Positions 12,617 to 22,229 of a stretch of DNA of 30,656 bases are shown in pieces (position 1 is the first letter of the stretch; each line of letters starts with the position of its first letter). A program made the position numbers and the translations under genes. Source of the stretch: Geobacter sp. (lineage in GTDB: Bacteria > Desulfobacterota > Desulfuromonadia > Geobacterales > Geobacteraceae); the NCBI GenBank assembly GCA_003857395.1, contig RPRC01000108.1, positions 1 to 30,656 of the forward strand, read 5' to 3'. The notes beneath the pieces were generated by a model, which saw nothing but the letters and a program-made list of their open reading frames with translations, did not search any database and was not told the DNA's origin.

Positions 12617-14554
12617 ATGGTCCAGATTACGAATCTTTGCAAGGATTTCGCCGCACGACCTCTCTTTTCGAACGTTACCTGGCGTATCGGCAAGGAGGAT
12701 CGCGTCGGTCTCGTGGGGGAGAACGGGACCGGCAAGTCTACTCTCCTGAAAATAATTGCCGGGCTTATTGAACCCACGTCTGGCATGATTCACATGGCAA
12801 AGGGCGGCACTGTCGGCTATCTTCCCCAGGAAGGGATTGCCGTCAAGGGTCGGACACTCTTTTCCGAGGTGATGTCTGCCCTGGAAGAACTGCAGGAAAT
12901 CGAGCGCGAGATCCAGGAGATAACCGTAGCCCTGGAGACCGCGTCAAACGATGGCCTGCATGATTCCCTTCTCCAGAGGTATGGTGTTCTTCAGGAGGAG
13001 TTCCGTGCCAAAGGAGGATATACCTGGGAAGCTATGGTCGGCAATGTCTTGCGTGGTCTCGGGTTCAGTCCGGACGATTGGGAAAGGCAGTGCGATACCT
13101 TTTCGGGGGGATGGCAGATGCGGATTGCCCTGGCAAAGCTCTTGCTCAGGAAGCCGAAACTGCTTCTTTTGGATGAGCCGACCAATCACCTTGATATCGA
13201 GGCCCGTAACTGGCTTGAAAGCTATTTATGCGAATATCCCTACGCAGTGGTTCTCGTTTCCCATGACCGCTATTTCATGGATCAGGTCTGTCGCCGTGTC
13301 ACAGAGGTGTGGAACTGCACCTTGACAGACTATGCCTGTACCTACAGCCGTTATTTAGAAGAGAGAGAGGAGCGAATTGCCAGGCTTCGCGAGGTGAAGC
13401 GACGGCAGGATGAGGACATAGCAAGGATGGAGGATTTCATAACCCGATTCCGCTATAAGGCAGATAAGGCGTCCCTGGTGCAGTCCAGGATTAAACAGCT
13501 GGATAAAATCGAGAGAATCGTCCTTCCTGTGGAGCGCAGGCGTGTCCGTTTTTCGTTCCCGGATCCTCCCCGGAGTGGCAGAGTCGTTCTTGATCTCAAG
13601 AAAGTTACAAAAACATACGGGGATCTCGTAGTCCTCGATGGTATCGATCTTACCGTGGAGAAAGGTGAAAGAATTTCCCTTGTCGGTCATAACGGTGCGG
13701 GGAAATCAACCTTGATGCGTGTCCTGGCAGGGGATGCCTTTCAAGAAGGAGAGAGGACAGTTGGTTCGAACGTTTTTCTCGACTATTTTGCCCAGGACCA
13801 GGCTGCCGCCCTTGCTACCGAACGGACTGTGTATGAGGAAATTATTGCGGACGCTCCTTATGATCGGGTACCGATTCTGCGAGATCTTTTGGGTACGTTT
13901 CTTTTTTCCGGAGACGATATCCACAAGAAGGTGGGGGTCCTGTCTGGCGGTGAAAAAAGCCGGCTGGCTCTCGCAAAGATGCTCTTGCGGCCTTCGAATC
14001 TTCTTCTTCTCGATGAACCAACCAATCATCTGGATCTCTTTACGAAGGACGTGCTGCTGGATGCCCTTCAATCCTTTTCCGGCACCCTTGTTTTCGTGTC
14101 TCACGACCGCTATTTCGTCAATGCCCTTGCAACCCGGACAATTGCCGTGGGGGGTGGAGAAATATTCTCCTACCCGGGTAATTATGATGACTATCTGGAG
14201 AAGATCTCTTCTGAACCGGCTGTTCCGGGCGGGACGAACAGCAGCCTCACATCTTCAGACCTGTCTGGCGACACGGCGGAAAAGTCTTCCCAGAAGAAGG
14301 AGCGACTGCTTTCACGTGAAGAGGAAAAGAGACTCCAGCGAGAGGAACGTTCTCGCCTGAAGAGGCTTGCCGAACTGGAGCAAAAAATCGAGGAGATCGA
14401 GAAAGATCTCGCTGCTCTCGAACAGGTCATGGGTGAACCGGACTATTTCAGTGATGCTGACAGATCCAGAGATGGTACGAAAGAGCACGAAAATCTTACA
14501 TCCCTGATCGCATCACTATATAATGAATGGGAAACGTTGCATAACCAAAGCTGA
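12617..14554 (+). CDS. ABC-F family ATPase (Uup/YdiF type)
   Basis: A 645-aa soluble protein with two fused ABC ATPase domains and no membrane segment, the ABC-F layout. Domain 1: Walker A GENGTGKST (34-42), signature SGGWQ near 161, Walker B LLLLDEPTNHLD near 182. The P-site tRNA-interaction linker follows at about 235-305. Domain 2: GHNGAGKST near 356, LSGGEKSRLALAK near 441, then a second DEPTNHLD. The C-terminal 90 residues (about 556-645) are a charged coiled coil, as in Uup and YdiF-like members. ABC-F proteins act on ribosomes, relieving stalls or assisting assembly; Uup was also linked to DNA transactions. The subfamily cannot be fixed by eye. The ATG has only a weak GAAG nearby; a stronger AGGGAG lies too far upstream. 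Confidence 0.93.
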   Translation: MVQITNLCKDFAARPLFSNVTWRIGKEDRVGLVGENGTGKSTLLKIIAGLIEPTSGMIHMAKGGTVGYLPQEGIAVKGRTLFSEVMSALEELQEIEREIQEITVALETASNDGLHDSLLQRYGVLQEEFRAKGGYTWEAMVGNVLRGLGFSPDDWERQCDTFSGGWQMRIALAKLLLRKPKLLLLDEPTNHLDIEARNWLESYLCEYPYAVVLVSHDRYFMDQVCRRVTEVWNCTLTDYACTYSRYLEEREERIARLREVKRRQDEDIARMEDFITRFRYKADKASLVQSRIKQLDKIERIVLPVERRRVRFSFPDPPRSGRVVLDLKKVTKTYGDLVVLDGIDLTVEKGERISLVGHNGAGKSTLMRVLAGDAFQEGERTVGSNVFLDYFAQDQAAALATERTVYEEIIADAPYDRVPILRDLLGTFLFSGDDIHKKVGVLSGGEKSRLALAKMLLRPSNLLLLDEPTNHLDLFTKDVLLDALQSFSGTLVFVSHDRYFVNALATRTIAVGGGEIFSYPGNYDDYLEKISSEPAVPGGTNSSLTSSDLSGDTAEKSSQKKERLLSREEEKRLQREERSRLKRLAELEQKIEEIEKDLAALEQVMGEPDYFSDADRSRDGTKEHENLTSLIASLYNEWETLHNQS

Positions 14555-14608
14555 TTGTGAAGAAATTTCGATTGATATCGTACTTTCTTGCCGGGTTTCA
14601 AATCATCC

Positions 14609-14634
14609 CGTGTCAGTCGGTACGGCTTGACACG
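14609..14634. promoter_or_regulatory. Inverted repeat and possible promoter upstream of lon
   Basis: CGTGTCA (14609-14615) and TGACACG (14628-14634) form a perfect 7-bp inverted repeat with a 12-base spacer. It overlaps a TTGACA (14627-14632) that could serve as a -35, with a poor -10 (TAGCCT, 14649-14654). It is a possible operator in the 156-base ABC-F/lon gap. I see no CIRCE element. Confidence 0.35.
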
Positions 14635-14710
14635 ATGCTGATTGCTGTTAGCCTTTCCGAACAATTATTCAGTGTTTTCTCTGCTGCGAAATTACGACTT
14701 GAGGTGTCCC

Positions 14711-17029
14711 ATGTCTGATACAGCTGTTTTGTCAATTCCAGAGATTCTGCCACTATTCCCCCTTGACGACATGGTAGCGTTTCCCTACATGATCTTTCCC
14801 CTTTTTCTGAAGGAAGAGGATCTTGCCCCTTTTGAAGATGCCTCACGGTTTCAGAATTTTATCGCACTGTTCCGGCGTCGAGATGGTCAAAAGTCGATGC
14901 AGATCAGTGCTTTCTGTGACACGGGAACCGTCTGCAAGATCAACCAGTTCATAAAATTGTCTGAAGGGGGTGCAAAGCTTACCCTGGAGGGTGTTGCGCG
15001 GGTCAGGCTGGAAGAGATGCTTCAGGAAGGACCGTATGGTCTTGCCAGGATTGAGCCTCTGCGGGAATTTGCCGAAAAGTCGATAGTTTCCGACGCTCTG
15101 ATGCAGAGCCTCAATGCGCTTCTCAAAATCGCCATTTCCTACGGCAGGCCGCTTCCCGATGATGTGATGAAGATGATCGACTACATCGACAATCCTGCAC
15201 GTTTTTCTGACCTTGTGGCTCTTTATGTCACACTTACTCCGGATGAACTGCAGGGTCTCCTCGATACCGTGGACCCAATCGAGCGGCTGAAAAAGGTTTA
15301 CATCTATCTGACGAATGAGGTGCAACGGCTTCAGATCCGGGGAGAGGTGCAGGCGGAGGTGACGAAAAGGGTCGGCAAAACCCAGAAAGAATATATCCTG
15401 CGGGAGCAGATGAAGCACATCCAGGAAGAGCTGGGAGAGGACGACTCCCGAATTGCCGAGATGATGGATTTACGCAAGAAGGTAGCGGCTGCCGGCATGC
15501 CCAAAGAGGTCCGGACGATTACCGACAAGGAGCTGAAGCGGCTGGAAAAAATCAACCCCGCTTCGCCGGAGTACACTGTTTCCCGTACGTATATCGATTA
15601 TCTGGTGGATATGCCGTGGCAGGTCTCGACAGTCGACAATAAGGATGTCAATCAGGCAGAGCAGGTCCTGAATGAAGACCATTATGACCTAGAGAAGGTT
15701 AAGGAGCGTATCCTGGAGTATCTGGCTGTCCGTTCCCTCAAAGATTCGATGAAGGGGCCGATTCTCTGCTTTGTCGGTCCTCCCGGTGTTGGCAAGACAA
15801 GTCTTGGCAAGTCGATTGCCAGGGCACTCGGAAGAAAATTCATTCGGCTCTCGCTCGGGGGAATGCGCGACGAGGCAGAGATTCGAGGCCATCGCCGCAC
15901 CTATATCGGGGCTCTGCCCGGAAGGATTATCCGGGAGATATTTCGCTGCGGCGCAAACAATCCCGTTTTTATGCTCGACGAGGTGGACAAGATTGGTCTC
16001 GATTTTCGGGGGGATCCGGCCAGTGCGCTTCTCGAGGTTCTTGACCCTGAGCAGAACTTCTCATTTTCGGATCATTACCTCGATGTGCCGTTCGATCTTT
16101 CCAAGGTCATGTTCATTACCACGGCAAATGTGATCGATACGATTCCTGCTCCTCTGCGTGACCGCATGGAAGTATTGAATTTGTCGGGCTATACGGAAGA
16201 GGAAAAGGAGAAAATAGCTTTCCGTTTTCTTATCCCGAAGGAGCTCGAGGAAAACGGCTTGACCGGAACCCCTCCGGATTTTGAGGTGGAGGCTGTCTAC
16301 CGGATCATCAGGGATTATACCCGGGAGGCCGGGGTGCGGAATTTGCAGCGCAATATTGCCTCCGTCTGTCGCAAGGTGGCGAAGGAAATTACCGGTAACA
16401 AGCCCCCTCGCAATCTGATAACCCCCAGTGTTGTGGAGGAATTTCTCGGCCCCAGAAAATATTTTAACGAAGTAGCTTCGGAAAAGGACCGTGTGGGTGT
16501 CGTTACCGGGCTTGCCTGGACCGAGGCAGGGGGAGATATTATTTTCGTCGAGGCGACACGGATGCCCGGGAGGCGTGAACTGATTCTTACCGGCTCCTTG
16601 GGTGAGGTTATGCGGGAGTCGGCACGTGCCGCGCTTTCTTTCGTGCGGGCGCATTGTGCTGAATGGGAGATCCCCAGCGAGATTTTCCGCACAATGGATA
16701 TTCATATCCATGTTCCGGCAGGGTCTATTCCAAAGGATGGCCCTTCGGCGGGAATAACCATGGCAGCGGCCTTGGTCTCGCTTCTTACAAATCGTCCGGC
16801 ACTGCGCGATGTTGCCATGACGGGCGAAATAAGTCTTTCCGGGCGGGTGCTGGCTATCGGGGGACTCAAGGAAAAGTTACTGGCTGCGCGCAGGGCTGGC
16901 GTGAAAAAAATTGTTATTCCTGCCCGAAATCAGGTTGATATGACGGATATTCCCGCTGTAGTGAAGGGGGAGATGGAGATTGTGTTCGTTGAGGATGTTC
17001 GAGAGGCTCTTGCTCATATTTTGCAGTAA
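14711..17029 (+). CDS. lon: Lon: ATP-dependent serine protease
   Basis: A 772-aa AAA+ protease that degrades misfolded and regulatory proteins in the cytoplasm. The N-terminal substrate-binding (LAN) domain is about 8-200. The AAA+ module has Walker A GPPGVGKT at about 355-362 and Walker B FMLDEVDKIG. The protease domain carries catalytic Ser679 in KDGPSAG and the Lys at about 720 in GGLKEK. I chose the ATG at 14711 because GAGGT sits about 6 bases upstream and the protein then opens with the usual PEILPLFPL strand; an ATG 69 bases earlier lacks support. It is preceded by an inverted repeat (14609-14634) and not by an obvious heat-shock promoter. Length and motifs are fully normal. Confidence 0.97.
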   Translation: MSDTAVLSIPEILPLFPLDDMVAFPYMIFPLFLKEEDLAPFEDASRFQNFIALFRRRDGQKSMQISAFCDTGTVCKINQFIKLSEGGAKLTLEGVARVRLEEMLQEGPYGLARIEPLREFAEKSIVSDALMQSLNALLKIAISYGRPLPDDVMKMIDYIDNPARFSDLVALYVTLTPDELQGLLDTVDPIERLKKVYIYLTNEVQRLQIRGEVQAEVTKRVGKTQKEYILREQMKHIQEELGEDDSRIAEMMDLRKKVAAAGMPKEVRTITDKELKRLEKINPASPEYTVSRTYIDYLVDMPWQVSTVDNKDVNQAEQVLNEDHYDLEKVKERILEYLAVRSLKDSMKGPILCFVGPPGVGKTSLGKSIARALGRKFIRLSLGGMRDEAEIRGHRRTYIGALPGRIIREIFRCGANNPVFMLDEVDKIGLDFRGDPASALLEVLDPEQNFSFSDHYLDVPFDLSKVMFITTANVIDTIPAPLRDRMEVLNLSGYTEEEKEKIAFRFLIPKELEENGLTGTPPDFEVEAVYRIIRDYTREAGVRNLQRNIASVCRKVAKEITGNKPPRNLITPSVVEEFLGPRKYFNEVASEKDRVGVVTGLAWTEAGGDIIFVEATRMPGRRELILTGSLGEVMRESARAALSFVRAHCAEWEIPSEIFRTMDIHIHVPAGSIPKDGPSAGITMAAALVSLLTNRPALRDVAMTGEISLSGRVLAIGGLKEKLLAARRAGVKKIVIPARNQVDMTDIPAVVKGEMEIVFVEDVREALAHILQ

Positions 17030-17151
17030 AAACTGTGACGGTTGACGATGACGCGTGATTCCGTGCGGAAGACCCAGGAGTTCGGGGGGTAAATGCCCAT
17101 GCAGAACCGGTTCATGCCTGAATTGACATGAATTTGGTTGCCATTTTTAGC

Positions 17152-17181
17152 TTGACAAAGATGGGAGTATTCATTTAGGAT
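17152..17181 (+). promoter_or_regulatory. Sigma-70-type promoter for the ffh-rpsP-trmD-rplS gene train
   Basis: TTGACA (17152-17157), an 18-base spacer and TAGGAT (17176-17181). Transcription would start near 17188, giving a leader of about 75 bases. The leader contains a small hairpin CGACCC/GGGTCG (17228-17244) ending 17 bases before the ffh ATG. Confidence 0.6.
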
Positions 17182-17261
17182 AAACCGCTTTACAGGGAGT
17201 AGTTTGTCTTCTATGCGTTTTAAAAGGCGACCCCATACGGGTCGAAAATCGAGATATATTC

Positions 17262-18620
17262 ATGTTTGATAGCCTTTCCGACAAGCTTGACCAAGTATTC
17301 AAAAAGCTTCGTGGCCAAGGGGTCATGACCGAAGAGAATATCAAAGACGCGATGCGGGAAGTGCGTCTGGTTCTCTTAGAGGCTGATGTTAATTTCAAGG
17401 TTGTTAAGGATTTTGTCGATCGGGTCAGGGTTCGTGCAATCGGTTCCGAGGTTCTGCAGAGTCTTTCCCCGGGCCAGCAGGTAATCAAGATCGTCCATGA
17501 CGAACTTGTATCCCTCATGGGCGGAGGGGAGGACAACTCTCTCAATCTGGCGGCAAAGCCTCCTGTGGCTATCATGCTGGTAGGTTTGCAGGGCTCCGGC
17601 AAGACAACCAGCTGCGGAAAGCTTGCAAAGTATCTCAAGGCTCAGCGAAGAAAGCCCTTGCTGGTTCCTGCTGACGTGTACCGGCCTGCGGCGATCGAAC
17701 AGTTGAAAACCCTGGGAAGCCAACTGTCCCTCGAGGTTTTCGATTCACGCGCTGACCAGAACCCGGTGGACATATGTCGTGAGGCTCTTCGGTACGCTTC
17801 TCTGTCTGGATTCGATACGGTGCTCTTTGATACTGCCGGTCGCCTCCAGATTGATGAAGTTCTGATGCAGGAGCTCGTGCAGATAAAGGATGTTGTGGAT
17901 CCGGTAGAAATCCTGCTTGTGGCCGACGCAATGACCGGTCAGGAAGCGGTAAATGTTGCAACCGGCTTTGACGCAAGACTCGACCTCACCGGGGTCATCC
18001 TTACCAAGCTCGATGGCGATGCAAAGGGTGGTGCCGCACTTTCCATAAAAGCGGTTACCGGCAAGCCGGTAAAGTTTGTAGGACTCGGCGAAAAGCTCGA
18101 TGCGCTCGAGGTGTTTCATGCCGACCGTCTTGTCTCTCGTATTCTTGGCATGGGAGACGTCTTGACTCTTATCGAAAAGGCTCAGGCCACCTTCGATCAG
18201 GGTGAATCTCTGAAGCTCCAGCAGAAACTGAAGAAAAATCAGTTTGACCTGGAAGATTTCAAAAATCAGCTGCAGCAGATGAAGCAAATGGGCTCTCTCG
18301 AATCAATCATGAGTCTCATCCCGGGAATGGGAAAGATGATGAAGCAGATGGAGGGAGCAGGCCCAAGCGAAAAAGAGCTGAAGCGGATAGAAGCAATTAT
18401 TGATTCAATGACTCGTCATGAGCGTTCGAATCCTTCTATTATAAACGGCAGTCGCAGGCTGCGAATTTCAAAGGGCAGCGGTACGACAGTACAGGAAGTA
18501 AACCAGTTGCTGAAGCGTTTTGCCGAGGCACTTAAAATGGTCAAGCATATGCAGAAAATGGGTCCGAAAGGACTCATGAAGGGGATGGGAGGACTGAGGA
18601 AAGGAATTACTCCTTTTTAA
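17262..18620 (+). CDS. ffh: Ffh: signal recognition particle GTPase (SRP54)
   Basis: A 452-aa protein that binds signal sequences of nascent membrane proteins and SRP RNA, then docks with FtsY. The N domain is about 1-90. The G domain has P-loop GLQGSGKTT at about 108-116, DTAGR near 190 and TKLDG near 248. The Met-rich M domain from about 300 includes SLIPGMGKMMKQM and the RNA-binding RLRISKGSGTTVQEVNQLLKRF segment. Length is normal. The start codon has only a weak GAGA upstream, but the N-terminus MFDSLSDKLDQVFKKL is the family standard. It is the first gene of a co-directional cluster and is followed by rpsP after 65 bases. No SRP RNA gene is visible in the window. Confidence 0.97.
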   Translation: MFDSLSDKLDQVFKKLRGQGVMTEENIKDAMREVRLVLLEADVNFKVVKDFVDRVRVRAIGSEVLQSLSPGQQVIKIVHDELVSLMGGGEDNSLNLAAKPPVAIMLVGLQGSGKTTSCGKLAKYLKAQRRKPLLVPADVYRPAAIEQLKTLGSQLSLEVFDSRADQNPVDICREALRYASLSGFDTVLFDTAGRLQIDEVLMQELVQIKDVVDPVEILLVADAMTGQEAVNVATGFDARLDLTGVILTKLDGDAKGGAALSIKAVTGKPVKFVGLGEKLDALEVFHADRLVSRILGMGDVLTLIEKAQATFDQGESLKLQQKLKKNQFDLEDFKNQLQQMKQMGSLESIMSLIPGMGKMMKQMEGAGPSEKELKRIEAIIDSMTRHERSNPSIINGSRRLRISKGSGTTVQEVNQLLKRFAEALKMVKHMQKMGPKGLMKGMGGLRKGITPF

Positions 18621-18685
18621 AACGTCTCCCTTTTTTACATACGTTTACTAAAAATAGATAAGAAGTTTAATAACAGGAGGATACA

Positions 18686-18952
18686 ATGGCCGTAAAGATC
18701 AGACTCGCTCGTGCTGGAGTAAAAAAGAAACCGTACTATCAGGTAGTTGTTGCTGATGAGAGATGCAAAAGGGATGGAAGATTCATTGAAAGGGTTGGCA
18801 GTTATGACCCGAACCAGGATCCCGCCGCGTTCAAGTTCGAAGAAAGCAAGACTCTTGAGTGGCTGGCTAAAGGTGCTCAGGCAACTGATACCGTGAAACA
18901 GATTTTGAAGAAGGCTGGTATTTGGCAGAAATTCGTAAACAAGGCAGCATGA
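18686..18952 (+). CDS. rpsP: 30S ribosomal protein S16
   Basis: An 88-aa basic protein of the small ribosomal subunit, important for assembly of the 16S 5' domain. It opens with the conserved [24 protein letters not shown] and continues with [15 protein letters not shown] strong AGGAGG site lies 5-6 bases upstream of the ATG. The order ffh-rpsP-KH-rimM-trmD-rplS is a classic bacterial arrangement, so identification is secure. Confidence 0.98.
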   Translation: MAVKIRLARAGVKKKPYYQVVVADERCKRDGRFIERVGSYDPNQDPAAFKFEESKTLEWLAKGAQATDTVKQILKKAGIWQKFVNKAA

Positions 18953-19004
18953 TGTTCCGTTTTTCCGGTTAGCCGGATATTCCACTCGCACAGAGGATGC
19001 CATC

Positions 19005-19235
19005 ATGAAAGAACTCGTAGAAATCATTGCCAAGGCTCTTGTCGACGATCCAAGTATGGTGAATGCAACCGAAGAAATGGAGAATGATACAACCGTTATT
19101 AAACTGACGGTTGCTAAAGAAGACATGGGCCGGATTATTGGCAAGGAGGGGAGGACCGCGAAGGCAATTCGTACTCTCCTCAACGCGGTTTCGACGAAAA
19201 GCAACAAGAAGGCAATTCTCAAGATTGTTGAATAA
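19005..19235 (+). CDS. khpA: KhpA-type KH-domain RNA-binding protein
   Basis: A 76-aa single KH domain protein. The RNA-binding GxxG loop is GKEG at 46-49 within MGRIIGKEGRTAKAIRTLL. Homologues (YlqC/KhpA) bind RNA, often with KhpB/Jag, and affect cell division or envelope regulation in Gram-positives; the role in this lineage is not established. It lies between rpsP and rimM, as in most bacteria. Its TAA stop overlaps the rimM ATG by one base (TAATG), indicating translational coupling. Confidence 0.95.
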   Translation: MKELVEIIAKALVDDPSMVNATEEMENDTTVIKLTVAKEDMGRIIGKEGRTAKAIRTLLNAVSTKSNKKAILKIVE

Positions 19236-19756
19236 TGCCTGAATCTCATGAACTGCTCCCTATTGGCAAGGTTTTGGGTCCCCACGGTATCAAGGGACAA
19301 ATACGAGTAATCCCGTATTCCGGCGAATCTACAAGCATCACCTCCTTACGCACGGTTCTTTTGCGTGCACCGGGAGGACCGTATGACTCCTACGAAATAG
19401 CAGGTGCTGTCGAGCATAAAAGACATGTTCTCGTCACCTTGAAGGGTTTTGACAACATCAACCAGGTGCTCTCACTGGCGGGTCGGGAAGTATACATTCG
19501 ACGTGACCAGTTTCCCCGACTTTCTGAAGGAGAATACTACTGGTGTGACCTGATCGGACTTGTCGTTCAAACAGAGGGTGGTGAGACCCTCGGTGAGTTG
19601 GTGGATATTTTTGAAACGGGTAGTAATGATGTCTATGTGGTAACGGCCGGTACTCGTGAAATACTGATTCCGGCCACTGAAGAAGTTGTTCTGGATGTTG
19701 ATCTGGCTGCCGGAAAAATGATCGTACGTCCTCCGGACGGGCTTCTTGATTTATGA
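19235..19756 (+). CDS. rimM: RimM: 16S rRNA processing / 30S maturation factor
   Basis: A 173-aa protein that binds S19 and helps mature the 30S head. The N-terminal RimM domain begins [19 protein letters not shown] (about 7-90), and the PRC-barrel domain is about 97-170, with [11 protein letters not shown] and the C-terminal I-x-x-P-P-x-G-L-L-D-L ending. Its start overlaps the khpA stop and its stop overlaps the trmD start (ATGA), so the three genes are tightly coupled. Confidence 0.96.
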   Translation: MPESHELLPIGKVLGPHGIKGQIRVIPYSGESTSITSLRTVLLRAPGGPYDSYEIAGAVEHKRHVLVTLKGFDNINQVLSLAGREVYIRRDQFPRLSEGEYYWCDLIGLVVQTEGGETLGELVDIFETGSNDVYVVTAGTREILIPATEEVVLDVDLAAGKMIVRPPDGLLDL

Positions 19757-20496
19757 AGTTCGACTTGCTAACGCTTTTCCCCGGCATGTTCTCCGGACCT
19801 TTTTCAGAGAGCATTATCAAAAATGCCGTTGAAAAAGAACTGGTTGAAATTTCACTCCATAATATCCGTGACTTTGCCTTTGATAAGCACCGGGTAACCG
19901 ATGACTACCCGTATGGTGGTGGGGCCGGAATGGTGATGAAGGTTGAGCCGTTGACCGCTTGTCTCGAGTCGGTCAAGGCCACCAGGCCCTTGTCGAAAGT
20001 TATTCTTACAACACCTGGCGGACGTCCGCTCAGTCAGTCTCTTGTTAAGGAACTGGCTTTAGAGGACGGATTGATTATTATCTGCGGGCGTTATGAGGGC
20101 GTTGACGAGCGGATTCGCGAGTTGTTCGTCGATATGGAAATTTCCATTGGTGATTTCGTCCTGACGGGCGGAGAACCGGCAGCAATCGTCCTTGTAGATG
20201 CTGTCTCCCGACTTCTTCCCGGAGTACTGGGGAGCTGTGAATCTGCTCTGGACGATTCCTTTGGTAATGGTCTTCTTGAGTATCCGCAGTACACACGGCC
20301 ACCGGAGTTTCGAGGATTTACCGTTCCTTCGGTTCTTCTCTCCGGAAATCATCTTGAGATTAAACGTTGGCGACGCCGGGAATCTCTTCGCAAAACCTTT
20401 TTCGTGAGGCCTGAATTGCTTGACACTGCAGAATTGACTGAGAAAGATAAACAATTTATAAGGATACTGCGCAACGGTGGAGGAACTCAAGACTGA
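19753..20496 (+). CDS. trmD: TrmD: tRNA (guanine37-N1)-methyltransferase
   Basis: A 247-aa SPOUT-class enzyme that methylates G37 next to the anticodon, preventing +1 frameshifting. It opens [27 protein letters not shown] is at 50-63; the SAM-binding trefoil knot includes TPGGRPL (87-93), [10 protein letters not shown] (112-121) and [11 protein letters not shown] (131-141); EYPQYTRPP lies further on. Length is typical. Its start overlaps the rimM stop, and its last 20 bases overlap the next methyltransferase gene in another frame. Confidence 0.97.
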   Translation: MKFDLLTLFPGMFSGPFSESIIKNAVEKELVEISLHNIRDFAFDKHRVTDDYPYGGGAGMVMKVEPLTACLESVKATRPLSKVILTTPGGRPLSQSLVKELALEDGLIIICGRYEGVDERIRELFVDMEISIGDFVLTGGEPAAIVLVDAVSRLLPGVLGSCESALDDSFGNGLLEYPQYTRPPEFRGFTVPSVLLSGNHLEIKRWRRRESLRKTFFVRPELLDTAELTEKDKQFIRILRNGGGTQD

Positions 20497-21070
20497 AAGT
20501 GGCCCTGGCGCCAAGCTGGCTATTGCCCTTCTTCATTACCCTGTATATGACAAAAATAGCCGGATTGTCGCTACTGCCGTCACCAATTTTGATCTGCATG
20601 ACATCGCGCGACTTGCGAAGACCTATGGTCTAGTCCGTTATTATGTCGTGACTCCACTTCCCGAGCAGCGGGAACTTGCACTCCGTATTTCCCGTCATTG
20701 GCAGCAGGGGTGGGGGGCCGGCTATAATCCGAAACGAAAAGCTGCCCTTGATTTGATGACAGTTACCGAATCGCTTGACGATGCGGTGAGAGATATGAAA
20801 AGTGAGTTTGGAGCGTCTGTTCGCACGGTTGCTACCGGGGCAAAGGGAACTCCGAATGCTGTAACCTATAAAGAATTGTCCCGGATGTTGAAAACGGACG
20901 GAACGAACTACCTGCTCCTTCTTGGTACCGGTTGGGGCTTGACTGAAACAGTCATCGCCAGTTCCGATTACGTTCTGGCCCCGATTACCGGTCCGGGAGA
21001 CTATAACCATTTGTCCGTACGATCTGCAGCCTCGATCATTATCGATAGGCTTCTAGGTGAGCGGGTCTAG
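20477..21070 (+). CDS. SPOUT-like RNA methyltransferase, PF09936 (Methyltrn_RNA_4) type
   Basis: A 197-aa protein whose family I recognise as the SAM-dependent RNA methyltransferase of PF09936. The domain starts at [20 protein letters not shown] (about 14-33), followed by [17 protein letters not shown], and ends with a knot-like [14 protein letters not shown]...[18 protein letters not shown] segment that resembles the TrmD/SpoU SAM site. The true substrate is not known to me. The start is taken as GTG 20477, inside trmD; there is no strong ribosome site and no in-frame ATG before the domain, so translation probably depends on coupling to trmD. Some bacteria fuse this domain to TrmD. It precedes rplS. 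Confidence 0.8.
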   Translation: MEELKTESGPGAKLAIALLHYPVYDKNSRIVATAVTNFDLHDIARLAKTYGLVRYYVVTPLPEQRELALRISRHWQQGWGAGYNPKRKAALDLMTVTESLDDAVRDMKSEFGASVRTVATGAKGTPNAVTYKELSRMLKTDGTNYLLLLGTGWGLTETVIASSDYVLAPITGPGDYNHLSVRSAASIIIDRLLGERV

Positions 21071-21138
21071 CTGTTCGATACAACGTAGCGATTAATAACA
21101 GAGAAAGAAACCTTGTAAAACATAGGGGAGGAAAAGAA

Positions 21139-21492
21139 ATGAATACAATTGACTTTATTGAATTAGAGCAGATGAGGAAAGATATCCCTGCATTCAAACC
21201 GGGTGATACGGTACGGGTTCAGGTTAAAATCGTGGAAGGCGACAAAACAAGAATCCAGGCTTTCCAGGGTGTTGTTATCAAGCGGCAGAACGGTGGTCTT
21301 CGTGAAACCTTTACCGTTAGGAAGATTTCTAACAATATCGGTGTGGAGCGTTGTTTTCCTCTCCATTCGCCAATCCTTGATGCAATTCAGGTTGTGACTC
21401 GTGGGCAGGTTCGCCGTGCCAAGCTCTACTATCTGCGGAAGCTTCGCGGTAAAGCAGCAAGGATTCGCGAGAAAAAGTACGTTGCACAGTAA
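21139..21492 (+). CDS. rplS: 50S ribosomal protein L19
   Basis: A 117-aa ribosomal protein at the 30S-50S interface. Conserved [40 protein letters not shown] and the C-terminal [20 protein letters not shown] are all present. A strong GGGGAGG site precedes the ATG. It is followed directly by an intrinsic terminator at 21504. Confidence 0.98.
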   Translation: MNTIDFIELEQMRKDIPAFKPGDTVRVQVKIVEGDKTRIQAFQGVVIKRQNGGLRETFTVRKISNNIGVERCFPLHSPILDAIQVVTRGQVRRAKLYYLRKLRGKAARIREKKYVAQ

Positions 21493-21503
21493 CTTACATC
21501 TCA

Positions 21504-21532
21504 GGCCCCGGTCACCCGGGGCCTTGTCTTTT
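21504..21532 (+). terminator. Intrinsic terminator after rplS
   Basis: A GC-only 8-bp stem (21504-21511 and 21516-21523) with the loop TCAC, followed by TTGTCTTTT. The interrupted T-run may allow partial readthrough into rnhB, yraN and rsmI, for which I see no separate promoter. Confidence 0.75.
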
Positions 21533-21584
21533 GTGGTGCGAAAGGGGCGCCTGTGGTATACGGGCTTCCCGTAACGGGGGTCAA

Positions 21585-22229
21585 ATGTCTGGAACTCTGT
21601 TTGAAGACGCTCCCCGAGACCTTTTTGCGTACGAAAAACGTGCCATGAGTCGAGGCTTTACTGCCATTGCAGGCGTCGACGAAGCGGGCAGGGGGGCTCT
21701 GGCGGGACCAGTTGTGGCAGCTGCAGTAATCCTTGCCCCGGACGGAGATTATGCTGGAATTGACGATTCAAAAAAACTGACAGCTCGGCAAAGAGAGTTT
21801 CTATTTGACAAAATCATGAGCGAGGCCATTGCTGTGGGTATCGGCTACGGAGATTCCGTGCTGGTTGATCAGATCAATATTCTCCAGGCAACTCTTCATG
21901 CAATGACAAAAGCAGTCCAGGCACTTTCGGTTGTGCCGGACTTCCTTCTTATTGATGGTATCTCTTCCCCTTCTATCAGCATTCCAGCTCTCACAATAAA
22001 AAAAGGTGATTCGGCAAGCGTTTCCATTGCTTCTGCTTCGATTATCGCCAAGGTGACACGTGACAGGCTCATGGTGGATCTCGGGGTGAAATATCCCGAG
22101 TACGGGTTTCCTGTGCATAAGGGCTATGGCTCGCCTGCGCATCTGGGTTCGATAGCCTCCTTTGGTCCCTGTCCGGTCCATCGAATGACTTTTCGCGGTG
22201 TTCGGGAACATCTCAGAGGGCAGGTATGA
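21585..22229 (+). CDS. rnhB: RNase HII
   Basis: A 214-aa nuclease that cuts the RNA strand of RNA-DNA hybrids and removes single ribonucleotides from DNA. The catalytic DEAGRG lies in IAGVDEAGRGALAGPVV at about 28-44; DDSKKLT, DQINILQATLHAM and the VTRDRLM/YPEYGFPVHKGYGSPAHL blocks follow. I chose the ATG at 21585 (a GGGGG run just upstream) over an ATG 54 bases earlier, whose extension is Cys/Gly/Arg-rich and lies at the foot of the rplS terminator. The stop overlaps the yraN start (ATGA). Confidence 0.95.
   Translation: MSGTLFEDAPRDLFAYEKRAMSRGFTAIAGVDEAGRGALAGPVVAAAVILAPDGDYAGIDDSKKLTARQREFLFDKIMSEAIAVGIGYGDSVLVDQINILQATLHAMTKAVQALSVVPDFLLIDGISSPSISIPALTIKKGDSASVSIASASIIAKVTRDRLMVDLGVKYPEYGFPVHKGYGSPAHLGSIASFGPCPVHRMTFRGVREHLRGQV

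Noticed and set aside
13719..14360. 213-codon plus-strand frame inside the ABC-F gene
   Set aside because: Out-of-frame reading of the second ATPase domain; composition is random and Arg/Trp/Ser-rich.
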